Assembly (NCBI GenBank): GCA_905235765.1
Contig: CAJOMM010000019.1
Coordinates: 1 to 22,257 of the forward strand
DNA from: an uncultured Clostridia bacterium
GTDB lineage: Bacteria; Bacillota; Clostridia; Christensenellales; Borkfalkiaceae
Length of the DNA: 22,257 nt
Direction of reading: 5' to 3'
This document shows, piece after piece, positions 1-7,499 of this stretch (position 1 is the first letter of the stretch; the number at the start of each line of letters is the position of its first letter). The position numbers and the translations under genes were made by a program. The notes beneath the pieces are model-generated. The model saw only the letters and a list, made by a program, of their open reading frames with translations. It did not search any database and was not told the DNA's origin.

Positions 1-317
1 TAACGCTGTCAGGGATAGTTATGCTCGTAAGTCCGGGGCACTCATAGAACGCATATTGATTTATTTCAGTTATATCGGTAGGCAAAGTTAATTCCGTTTC
101 TTTTCCCGTATATCCTATCAAAATTTTATCTCCGCCGTCCATATATATTATATATCCGTTTTTATCTGTCGAAAGTTTACTTGTTCCGCTATTCGGAGTA
201 TAAACGTTTTTAGCATAATATCCTACATATCCGTTATTTAGAGCCCCTGCCGTAATATTCAATGTAGATTTATTACATACTTCCACAAGTTTATAGCAAT
301 TATAGAACACGCCCCGT

Positions 318-540
318 CCTATACTCGTAACACTATCGGGGATAGTAATGCTTGTAAGACTGTTCTGTTACAACCATCGAACGCCTGATCTCCTATACTC
401 GTAACGCTGTTACCGATAGTTATGCTCGTAAGTCCGCTGCAACCATAGAACGCTTGATCTCCTATACTCGTAACACTATCGGGGATAGAAACGCTCGTAA
501 GTCCGCTGCAACTTTTAAACGCATAATTTCTTATACTGGT
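318..540 (-). repeat. 69-base imperfect tandem repeats encoding 23-residue LRR units
   Basis: Near-identical units start at 318, 392, 461 and 530. Each carries the pattern CCTATACTCGTAAC...GATAG...CTCGTAAGTCC. They encode SVTSIG..AF.GCSGLTSI.I leucine-rich repeats. Another copy of the core begins at position 1. Such high identity would allow recombination or slippage between units. Confidence 0.85.
360..369. repeat. 5-base tandem duplication (CTGTT x2) causing a frameshift
   Basis: The plus strand reads CTGTTCTGTT (AACAGAACAG in the coding sense). The 69-base repeat marker CCTATACTCG falls at 318, 392 and 461, with a related copy at 530. The spacings are 74, 69 and 69. Only the interval containing this duplication is 5 bases too long, which pinpoints the insertion. 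Confidence 0.9.
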
Positions 541-1174
541 AACAGGTTTATTATTAAATTCAGAAGGTATATATACTTCCGTTGAAGTCCCCTCGTAACC
601 TGTTACCGAATATTCTGTGCCTTCATCGTTTAAGATCAACTTTAAACCTTCGAACACTCCAGGCTCTTTAGCGCCGCAACGCGTACACACGCCGTCAACA
701 TAGTTGTGCCCTAAAGCCGCTATTTCTTCAGCATAACTATCGTCGCACCTACTACAAGTATAAGTGGTATATCCTTGCTCCGTACAAGTAGCCTCTTTAA
801 TAACCTCCGATTCGTACTCATGTCCTAATGCGGCTATTCTTTCATAGGTCGTGTAATCATTACGGGAACAAGAATCGTAAGCGTTCCAGCCGATTTCGGT
901 ACAGGTAGCCGATTTCGCCTCGTGGTGAATTAAAACGTGTCCTAATGCGGATATTTCTTCAGTATAACTATCGTCTCCATTTACGCAAGTAAAGGTTTTT
1001 ATGCCCTTTTCGGTACAAGTAGGCGCTTTAGTAATTACGCCGCTGTCGTACTTGTGCGTATGCTCTGTATCGCAGGCGGTGAAACTTACCGCGCTTAATG
1101 CCGCTATTAAAGACAGCGCTAAAATCGTTAAAAGTTTCTTCATAAATATCACCTTTTATATTTTAATATAAATA

Positions 1175-1203
1175 ATTATAACACTAAAATTAGTGTAAGT
1201 CAA
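1175..1203 (-). promoter_or_regulatory. Sigma-A-like promoter of the lipoprotein gene
   Basis: On the minus strand, TTGACT (1203-1198) and TATAAT (1180-1175) are separated by exactly 17 bases. The likely transcription start is near 1168, about 25 bases before the ATG at 1143. The spacer is almost entirely the palindromic operator at 1181-1196. Confidence 0.85.
1181..1196. promoter_or_regulatory. Operator-like palindrome O1
   Basis: ACACTAA-AA-TTAGTGT is a perfect 7-base inverted repeat around a 2-base centre. It sits exactly between the -35 and -10 boxes of the lipoprotein promoter, so a bound protein would block RNA polymerase. The adjacent, divergent XRE regulator is the obvious candidate. 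The palindrome is seen; the binding partner is inferred. Confidence 0.8.
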
Positions 1204-1210
1204 ACATAAT

Positions 1211-1226
1211 ACACTAAATATGGTGT
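1211..1226. promoter_or_regulatory. Operator-like palindrome O2, imperfect
   Basis: ACACTAA-AT-ATGGTGT shares its left half with O1 and keeps 5 of 7 bases of symmetry in the right half. It starts 30 bases from O1, about three helical turns, so two dimers would lie on the same DNA face. It ends 11 bases before the regulator's start codon, which suggests autoregulation. Confidence 0.7.
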
Positions 1227-1237
1227 AATAATATAGT

Positions 1238-1438
1238 ATGACAAAATTTGGGGAAAATCTAAAAAGTCTTCGGATATCGGCGGGAATAAGTCAACAGGTC
1301 TTTGCGGAAAAACTCGGAACAACCCAACAACGCATAAGCGAGTGGGAACGAGGTATAGCGGAACCGTCGTTATATAATATAATTAAAATACTTGACGTAT
1401 TAAACGTTTCGTTTGAGGAATTGACAGACGGTTTATAA
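1238..1438 (+). CDS. Small XRE-family helix-turn-helix repressor
   Basis: A 66-residue protein consisting only of an HTH_3/Cro-CI DNA-binding domain. Residues 5-60 contain the typical RxxxGxSQxxFAxxLGTTQQRISEWExG pattern, with the recognition helix around TTQQRISEWE. No sensor or dimerisation domain is present, so it probably binds as a homodimer to the paired palindromes just upstream. It is the only plus-strand gene here and diverges from the lipoprotein gene, so it likely represses both that gene and itself. There is no good Shine-Dalgarno: GGTG at 1222-1225 is 12 bases from the ATG and lies inside O2. A strong hairpin terminator follows the stop. Domain assignment is firm; the target is inferred. 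Confidence 0.9.
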   Translation: MTKFGENLKSLRISAGISQQVFAEKLGTTQQRISEWERGIAEPSLYNIIKILDVLNVSFEELTDGL

Positions 1439-1449
1439 GTATATAATTT

Positions 1450-1487
1450 GCTCCCTTTGCGGATAGCCTTCCGCAAAGGGAGCTTTT
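1450..1487 (+). terminator. Rho-independent terminator after the XRE gene
   Basis: A perfect 14-base stem, GCTCCCTTTGCGGA (1450-1463) with TCCGCAAAGGGAGC (1470-1483), has a 6-base loop and is followed by TTTT. It is 11 bases past the XRE stop. It may also serve the converging minus-strand gene, but that side lacks a U-run. Confidence 0.85.
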
Positions 1488-1499
1488 AGCTTTAATAGA

Positions 1500-2750
1500 T
1501 TATCTCTTTTCGACCAAAATTTTCTTGAGTTTTGCAAACCTCGGAAGTCCGTCTTCTTTGGGACACTCCGGTTCACCCTGAATAAGAGGTAGCGCGTATT
1601 TTACGAATTCTTCGGAAATGCCCGTTCCGTTATTCGTTATCCACTCTAAAGGAACGGTCTTTTCGGTGTTCGCCGCAAGTTCGAGCGGAAGAAGTTTATA
1701 TTCGCAAACGTACTTATCTCCTTCTGCCCTCGAGTAGCAAACCATTTTATCCGTCTCTCCGTTTACGGCTGCCCTGACAGCGGCTTTGCCTGCCTCGAAA
1801 GTTTCCTCTATATCCGTCTTGCTTGCGCAATGCGCGGCGCATCTCTGCATAAGCGAAAGTTCTATCGCCCTCGTCTTTATGCCCGTCTTTTCTTTGACTA
1901 TGTTGGCGAGATTTGCCGCTACGCCGCCGAGTTGAGCGTGCCCGAAACTGTCTCGCGCGCCGGCTTTCCCTAAAAGTTCGCCGATAAGAACGCCGTTTTT
2001 GTCGTGTATTCCTTCGGATACGCAAACTATACATTTATTGTTGTTTTTAGCGAGTACGCCTTTAACGTCCTCTACGAATTTATCCACGTCAAAGTCCGTC
2101 TCCGGAAGATATATAAGATCCGCGCCGTAGCCTTTGGCGTTTGCGAGAGCGGCGGAAGCCGTTAACCAGCCGGCGTTCCTTCCCATCGCTTCTATTATAC
2201 AGATCATACCCGTATCGTATACTTTTGCGTCTAAATTTATTTCCATTATGGTTGTGGCGATAAATTTGGCTGCGGACGCAAAACCCGGACAATGATCCGT
2301 TCCGAATAAGTCGTTATCTATGGTCTTGGGTACGCCGATAACGTTCATTTCGTAACCGGATTTCGCCATATACTTACTTATCTTATTGCAGGTGTCCATA
2401 CTGTCGTTGCCGCCGTTATAGAAAAAGTATCTCACGTCGTATTTTTTGAATACTTCCAAAAGCCTCTTATAATCGGTATCGTCTACGCTTGCGTCTTTGA
2501 GTTTATATCTTACCGAACCCATCGCTGATGACGGGGTGTTTTTGAGTAAAAGAAGTTCTTTCTCGTCTTCTTTGCCGATATCGTAGAATTCTTCGTTCAA
2601 AATGCCCTTTATCCCGTGCGCCGCGCCGTATACCGCGGTTATCGCGTCGGACTTCAAACCTTCCAAAAACACGCCTGCCGCGCTTGAATTGATGACCGAA
2701 GTCGGCCCACCTGACTGCGCGAACACGAGCGCGCCTTTTAATCCTTTCAT
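1500..2750 (-). CDS. pfp: Pyrophosphate-dependent 6-phosphofructokinase
   Basis: Transfers phosphate between pyrophosphate and fructose 6-phosphate, giving fructose 1,6-bisphosphate in a reversible cytoplasmic step of glycolysis. The 416-residue protein has the PFK fold. The donor-site loop reads GGNDS (113-117), with Asp where ATP enzymes have Gly, and the catalytic loop reads PKTIDND (141-147), with Lys where ATP enzymes have Gly. Both are hallmarks of PPi use. The substrate motif EAMGRNAGW (187-195) is intact. The first motif FAQSGGPTSVIN (10-21) replaces the TSGGDAPGMN of PfkA. AAAGGAG precedes the ATG. It lies 59 bases downstream of pfkA, probably in the same transcript, and is the last gene of the operon. 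Asn at the third position of GGNDS is a family variant; I infer PPi rather than ATP as donor. Confidence 0.93.
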   Translation of the reverse strand: MKGLKGALVFAQSGGPTSVINSSAAGVFLEGLKSDAITAVYGAAHGIKGILNEEFYDIGKEDEKELLLLKNTPSSAMGSVRYKLKDASVDDTDYKRLLEVFKKYDVRYFFYNGGNDSMDTCNKISKYMAKSGYEMNVIGVPKTIDNDLFGTDHCPGFASAAKFIATTIMEINLDAKVYDTGMICIIEAMGRNAGWLTASAALANAKGYGADLIYLPETDFDVDKFVEDVKGVLAKNNNKCIVCVSEGIHDKNGVLIGELLGKAGARDSFGHAQLGGVAANLANIVKEKTGIKTRAIELSLMQRCAAHCASKTDIEETFEAGKAAVRAAVNGETDKMVCYSRAEGDKYVCEYKLLPLELAANTEKTVPLEWITNNGTGISEEFVKYALPLIQGEPECPKEDGLPRFAKLKKILVEKR

Positions 2751-2809
2751 AATTGTTCTCCTTTATTTGTTTTTCTTTTATTTATGCGAAGTCTATTCCT
2801 TCGCCTTTG

Positions 2810-3769
2810 TTACAGACTTAATACGCGTGCGATTTCGTATAGATTTTTGTCAAACTTAGCGCCATTATTTACTTCCGAAAACGGCACGGTTATTATCTTA
2901 TTGTTTTTTATACCCACAGCGCAGGATTCTCCGTCGTCGCGAAGTATCTCTACCGCCTTGTATCCGAATCGAGCCGCAAGTAGTCTGTCCTGCATATTGG
3001 GCGATCCGCCGCGCTGAATATATCCGAAATTCGTTACTTTCACGCTTATTCCGCTCTTCTCTTTGATATACGCCGCTATCTCGTCCCGTTTGCCGGCGCC
3101 TTCCGCAAGAATTATCATATTAGACGTTTTTCCTCGTAAATAACTCTTCTTTATTGCTGCCGATATTTCGTCGAGATCGTATGGCACCTCAGGAACCAAA
3201 ACGTACTCCGCGCCCCCGGCAACTCCGGCGTAAAGCGCGATATCTCCGCATTGACGTCCCATAACTTCTAACAAACATACCCTGTCGTGAGAGTGCATTG
3301 TATCTCTTAAATTATTTATTGCCCATAAAACCGTATTGACGGCGGTATCGAAACCAAGAGTAAAATCCGTATAAGAAAGGTCGTTATCAATCGTGCCGGG
3401 TATTCCCACAACCGGCACGCCGAAATTTTCTATAAGGTCTTTTGCGCCTCTGAAAGTCCCGTCTCCACCGATTACTATAAGCCCTTCTATCCCGTATGCG
3501 GATAAAGCTTCCACCGCTTCTTTCTGAACTTCTTTATCTTTAAATTCGGGGCATCTCGCCGTCTTTAAAAACGTTCCGCCCTTATGAATCATATCCGAAA
3601 CGGATCTCGTTCCCAAACGGGAAATCTCTCCCTTTATAAGTCCTGCATAACCGCGTTCTACTCCGTATATATCCATATTGTTATTAAGAGCCGTCCTTAC
3701 TACAGCCCTTATACACGCGTTCATACCGGGGGCGTCTCCGCCGCTTGTCAAAACTGCAATCTTTTTCAT
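2810..3769 (-). CDS. pfkA: ATP-dependent 6-phosphofructokinase
   Basis: Phosphorylates fructose 6-phosphate with ATP, the committed step of glycolysis in the cytoplasm. At 319 residues it has the standard length of a bacterial homotetrameric PfkA. Motifs in order: TSGGDAPGMN (8-17), ATP-loop GGDGT (101-105), catalytic PGTIDND (124-130), substrate loop EVMGRQCGD (168-176), and GYIQRGGSP in the C-terminal part. Gly in both diagnostic positions marks ATP use, in contrast to the next gene. It follows dnaE with a 74-base gap, the usual Clostridia order. The ribosome site is GGTGG, 4 bases from the ATG, weaker than its neighbours'. A possible promoter lies in the gap. Confidence 0.97.
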   Translation of the reverse strand: MKKIAVLTSGGDAPGMNACIRAVVRTALNNNMDIYGVERGYAGLIKGEISRLGTRSVSDMIHKGGTFLKTARCPEFKDKEVQKEAVEALSAYGIEGLIVIGGDGTFRGAKDLIENFGVPVVGIPGTIDNDLSYTDFTLGFDTAVNTVLWAINNLRDTMHSHDRVCLLEVMGRQCGDIALYAGVAGGAEYVLVPEVPYDLDEISAAIKKSYLRGKTSNMIILAEGAGKRDEIAAYIKEKSGISVKVTNFGYIQRGGSPNMQDRLLAARFGYKAVEILRDDGESCAVGIKNNKIITVPFSEVNNGAKFDKNLYEIARVLSL

Positions 3770-3788
3770 AATCCACCGTCTACATTTT

Positions 3789-3816
3789 TTTATATTTATT
3801 TTATCACATAGCGCAA
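3789..3816 (-). promoter_or_regulatory. Possible internal promoter for pfkA
   Basis: On the minus strand, TTGCGC (3816-3811) and TATAAA (3794-3789) are 16 bases apart in the dnaE-pfkA gap. The -35 match is modest and the region is AT-rich, so chance is possible. Confidence 0.3.
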
Positions 3817-3843
3817 AAAATTGCTATTCATTTATAGCGCTAT

Positions 3844-6800
3844 TTAATATTTTTTCTTAAAAAATACTATGTTCTTATCGGGTAACTCTTTGAGTTCCAT
3901 AATCAGGGCGTCCGAACGACGCACTGAAAAATGCGCGTCGTACTTCTTGTCTTCTATCGCCATATATACCGGAATTTCGCCCGGATAACCCGAGAGAACG
4001 TTTAATACCCTATCCACGAATTCTTTATCGTATTTATCTATGAAAAGCGCGAGAAATTCCTGTTCTTTATCCGCCGTATCGAATTTATCCGGTTCCGTTT
4101 CCATCTTGCTTATTTTGTCGACGTTTATCGAAACTTTGTTGTCCTTTATATGGATTTTCCCCACCACCTGCACGAATTCGTCCGTAACCGCGATATTTTT
4201 CGACTCCGAATACGTCTTCGGAAAAAGCGTACATTCTATAGAACCGTATAGGTCTTCTACGGTTATAAAACACATGTAAACGCCGCTCTTGGTCATTATT
4301 TTTTCGCTCGAAGTGATTATTCCGCCGAAAGTTACCCTATCGTTTTCTTTTACTTCCGTATATACGCGACGAACTTCTTCGTCTTCTTCATCAAATGAGG
4401 TCTCCTCTTCAAAAGATGATAGCATTGAAGTATTAAAAGTAAACTTCTTCATCTTTTCGCGGAAATCGGAAAGCGGATGCCCTGATAAATATACTCCGCA
4501 GGACTCCTTCTCTTTAAGCAGTTTATACTTGGAATCGTATTCGTCTATATCCGGCCAGTTGACGGATATTTTATCGTCGTCCTTTAATAACGTTTCAAAC
4601 AGAGAAACTTGCGCGCTGTTGGCGTTTTTGTTGTGTTCGATAACCCTGTCCAAAAGATCCGCGTATACCATAATGAGCGCCGAACGGCGTTTCCCAAAAC
4701 AATCGAAAGCGCCGGCGTATATCAAATTTTCAAGCATACGCTTGTTCATATTGAAATTTGCGCATCTGTTGATAAATTCTTCAAAAGAACGGAACTTGCC
4801 TTCTCTTTCGCGATTTTCGGTTATCTGCTCTATAATTCCTACGCCCACGTTCTTTATCGCTGCGAGACCGTAACGAATTTTGCCGTCTTTGACTTTGAAC
4901 ATTGCGTTAGATTCGTTTATATCCGGAGGCAATACGGCTATGCCCTCGCTTTTAGCGTAAGAAGTATACTGCTTTATATCTTCCGCATACGTTATTCGGT
5001 TATTCAGGAACGCCGTAATAAATTCCGGCTCGTAATATGCTTTCAGATATGCGGTCTGATAGGTTATAACCGAATACGCCGCCGCGTGAGATTTGTTGAA
5101 GGCGTATTTTGCAAAGTCTTTCATTTCCGACCAGATTTTTTTTGCAACCTCTTCGGGTACTCCGCGTTTTACGCAGCCGTCTATCGCCTTATTGACTTTG
5201 CCGTGTTCGTCCACAGTCTCTTCTTTGCCGTAGATAAACACCTGCTCTTCTTTTTCCATCTCCTTGACTTTCTTTTTCCCCATCATTCGCCTGATGGAGT
5301 CTGCCTGACCTAACGTATAGCCTGCAAGCGATTGAACTATTCTCATCACCTGCTCCTGATAAACTATACAGCCGTAAGTCTGTTCGAGTATGGGCTTTAA
5401 AAGCGGATGTAGATACTCGATCTTTTCGGGATTATGTTTGTTTTCCACAAATCTCGGTATTGAATCCATAGGCCCCGGACGATAAAGCGAAACCGCCGCT
5501 ATTATGTCTTCGAGACAATTCGGTTTAAGGTCTTTTAAAAACTTCTTGAATCCGGCGGATTCTAACTGGAAGATGGCGTCCGTATTGCCTTCCGATATAA
5601 GCTCGTAAACCTTGGGATCATCGTATTTCCCGTCGCTGAAGTCCACTGTTACGCCGTGGTTCTCTTTGACGTATTCTATACAGTTCTTTATGTCGGAGAG
5701 GTTGCGAAGCCCAAGAAAATCCATTTTTAGAAAGCCTAAATGTTCGAGTTCCACCCCCGTATACTGGCTGGTTATATCTTCGTCGTTTCTGGATAAAGGC
5801 ATATGCCTGTCCAAGACGTCGTGCCCTATTATAACGCCGCAAGCGTGCGTACTGCTCTGACGCGGAGTATCTTCCAGCCTCATCGCTATATCGACTACTC
5901 GCTTGATTTCCGGATTGTCGTTATACATAGCGACGAGTTCGTTTACCGCAAAATGCTCCGAGGTGAACCCTTCGCCCGCTTCTTTTAAATCCGGTTCGTA
6001 AAACCCGAAAACCTTCTGAAGTATATGCGGACGCTTTATTTCCACTTCCTTTCCGAGTTTATTCTGTTTCATCGGAATCGCCTTGGTTATCCTGTCGCAA
6101 TCCGAATAAGATACGCCGAGCGCTCTGCCAACGTCTTTAATTGCGTTCTTTGCCGCCATCGTCCCGAAAGTTATTATACGACAAACCCTGTCGTCGCCGT
6201 ATTTTGCGCGAACGTAGTCTATTACTTCTTCTCTTCTGCAATCTTCGAAATCGATATCGAAGTCAGGCGCGGAAACTCTTTCGGAGTTCAGAAATCTCTC
6301 GAAATACAGTTCGTATTTTAAGGGATCTATATCCGTAATCCCTATTAAGTAGGCGACGATGGAGCCGGCGCCGCTACCTCTCCCAGGGCCTACCGAGATA
6401 CCCATTTTCCTCGCCGCAGTTATGTAATCCCAAACGATAAGATAATACTCTATGAATCCTTGCTTTTCGATAACGGAAAGTTCGTTTTCTATTCTGTCTC
6501 TTATCTCTTTGGTCTCTTTACCGTATTTTTTGGCGATGCCTTCGTCTATCAGTTTTCTTATAAATACAATCGGCTCTTCGCCGGTTTCGGGGACGTACCT
6601 CGGAAACATATAGTGTCCGTAAGTAAATTCAAAGTTACACTTTTCCGCTATCTCCAAAGTATTTTGTAACGCATCCTCATCGTTCGGGAAAAGCGCCGCC
6701 ATCTCTTCGTAACTTTTTAAGTAATAGTCGTCTGAAGAAAATCGCATACGATCGGGATCGTTGAAATTCCTACCCGTCTGGACGCATAAAAGAACGTCGT

Positions 6801-7488
6801 GTGGGAGCGAATCTTCTTTATCGACGTAATGCACGTCGTTGGTAACGACGGTCTTAACGCCGTATTTCTTTGCGTATACCCTTAGATATTGGTTTACTTC
6901 GGCTTCTTCCTTTAAGCCGTGATTTTGCATCTCAAGATAAAAATCTTCCCCGAAAACGTCTTTGAACCAAACGACGAGGTTTTCGGCTTTTTCGTAATTG
7001 TGGTGAAGAATCGCCTGCGGAATATCTCCGGCGATACACGCGGAAAGACAAATAAGCCCTTCGCTGTATTCTTTTAAAGTTTTAAGGTCTATCCTCGGCT
7101 TATAATAAAACCCGTCGCGGAACGCGATGGCGTTAAGCCGAGAAATATTTTTATAACCCTGTTCGTTTTTGACTAATAGGATAAGATGCCTTCTGTCGCT
7201 TTCGTCCTCGCTTTCCTTGTTTTTTGATTTGACCGTAAGGTCGTCGCAAACGTAAAATTCCGTGCCGAAAATAGGCTTTATGGTAGAAAGCCCTTTTTCT
7301 TTTGCCGTTTTATTGTAAGAACAGCAGGCGTCGTAAAAATTGACCGCGCCATACATATTGCCGTGGTCGGTCATCGCGATAGCCGGCATACCGAGTTTAG
7401 CCGCCTTTTCTATCGCCAGCGGTATGGTCGCCAGCCCGTCTAATAAACTGTATTCCGTGTGAAGATGAAGATGCACGAAATTATGCAT
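3844..7488 (-). CDS. dnaE: DNA polymerase III alpha subunit
   Basis: C-family replicative polymerase. The ATG at 7488 (MHNFVHLHLH) is chosen over an upstream in-frame codon at 7557 because AAAGGAG lies just before it and the PHP domain starts at once; the upstream start would lie inside whiA. The product is 1214 residues. The PHP domain (about 5-240) keeps HLHLH (6-10), TDHG (40-43), Glu77, His101, Cys151 and NDVH (217-220), so it may retain metal-dependent 3'-5' proofreading. The palm has GPGRGSGAGS (367-376), PDFDIDF (408-414) and KMDFLGL (588-594), giving the three catalytic aspartates. Fingers and helix-hairpin-helix follow, then an OB fold in roughly residues 1040-1110. It lies 11 bases after whiA. 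Firmicutes usually also carry PolC, which is not in this window. Confidence 0.97.
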   Translation of the reverse strand: MHNFVHLHLHTEYSLLDGLATIPLAIEKAAKLGMPAIAMTDHGNMYGAVNFYDACCSYNKTAKEKGLSTIKPIFGTEFYVCDDLTVKSKNKESEDESDRRHLILLVKNEQGYKNISRLNAIAFRDGFYYKPRIDLKTLKEYSEGLICLSACIAGDIPQAILHHNYEKAENLVVWFKDVFGEDFYLEMQNHGLKEEAEVNQYLRVYAKKYGVKTVVTNDVHYVDKEDSLPHDVLLCVQTGRNFNDPDRMRFSSDDYYLKSYEEMAALFPNDEDALQNTLEIAEKCNFEFTYGHYMFPRYVPETGEEPIVFIRKLIDEGIAKKYGKETKEIRDRIENELSVIEKQGFIEYYLIVWDYITAARKMGISVGPGRGSGAGSIVAYLIGITDIDPLKYELYFERFLNSERVSAPDFDIDFEDCRREEVIDYVRAKYGDDRVCRIITFGTMAAKNAIKDVGRALGVSYSDCDRITKAIPMKQNKLGKEVEIKRPHILQKVFGFYEPDLKEAGEGFTSEHFAVNELVAMYNDNPEIKRVVDIAMRLEDTPRQSSTHACGVIIGHDVLDRHMPLSRNDEDITSQYTGVELEHLGFLKMDFLGLRNLSDIKNCIEYVKENHGVTVDFSDGKYDDPKVYELISEGNTDAIFQLESAGFKKFLKDLKPNCLEDIIAAVSLYRPGPMDSIPRFVENKHNPEKIEYLHPLLKPILEQTYGCIVYQEQVMRIVQSLAGYTLGQADSIRRMMGKKKVKEMEKEEQVFIYGKEETVDEHGKVNKAIDGCVKRGVPEEVAKKIWSEMKDFAKYAFNKSHAAAYSVITYQTAYLKAYYEPEFITAFLNNRITYAEDIKQYTSYAKSEGIAVLPPDINESNAMFKVKDGKIRYGLAAIKNVGVGIIEQITENREREGKFRSFEEFINRCANFNMNKRMLENLIYAGAFDCFGKRRSALIMVYADLLDRVIEHNKNANSAQVSLFETLLKDDDKISVNWPDIDEYDSKYKLLKEKESCGVYLSGHPLSDFREKMKKFTFNTSMLSSFEEETSFDEEDEEVRRVYTEVKENDRVTFGGIITSSEKIMTKSGVYMCFITVEDLYGSIECTLFPKTYSESKNIAVTDEFVQVVGKIHIKDNKVSINVDKISKMETEPDKFDTADKEQEFLALFIDKYDKEFVDRVLNVLSGYPGEIPVYMAIEDKKYDAHFSVRRSDALIMELKELPDKNIVFFKKKY

Positions 7489-7499
7489 ATATTTCTCCT

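Larger units (their letters stand above)
1..1143 (-). pseudogene. BspA-like leucine-rich-repeat surface lipoprotein, frameshifted, 3' end beyond window
   Basis: Probable cell-surface lipoprotein; ligand unknown. The ATG at 1143 is preferred over an in-frame GTG at 1152 because AAAGGTG lies 6 bases upstream. Residues 1-24 form a lipoprotein signal with lipobox FTAC (Cys24). Residues 30-146 hold three repeats of about 39 residues built on TCTE.G...C...Y.E.I.ALGH; a CxxC pair survives in the third (130/133) and in the following segment (153/156). From about residue 165, BspA-type leucine-rich repeats of 23 residues (GLTSI.I..SVTSIG..AF.GC) begin. A stop at 319-321 ends this frame, but the repeats continue unbroken to position 1 in another frame. 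The switch coincides with a tandem CTGTT duplication at 360-369. Deleting one copy restores GCNSLTS and a continuous protein. It could be a pseudogene, a phase-variable gene or a sequence error. The family is known; the state of the gene is inferred. Confidence 0.85.

Noticed and set aside
318..540. Regular 69-base repeats resembling an array
   Set aside because: They are translated continuously into leucine-rich repeats with no unique spacers, so this is not CRISPR.
1227..1237. AATAAT before the XRE gene as an extended -10 box of a leaderless transcript
   Set aside because: A TG lies at the right offset, but no -35 box is visible and the region is AT-rich, so it could be chance.
2786..2804. 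Hairpin GCGAAG-7-CTTCGC between pfkA and the PPi enzyme gene
   Set aside because: The stem is only 6 bases and is followed by ATAAATA rather than T, so it is too weak to call a terminator.
3808..3843. Inverted repeat ATAGCGC...GCGCTAT after dnaE as a terminator
   Set aside because: The loop is about 22 bases and no T-run follows on the minus strand. An internal ATAGCGCTAT palindrome is noted, but no function can be assigned.
4289..5313. Overlapping plus-strand open frames of 194 and 234 codons
   Set aside because: Both lie wholly inside dnaE on the opposite strand and have low-complexity, non-protein-like composition.
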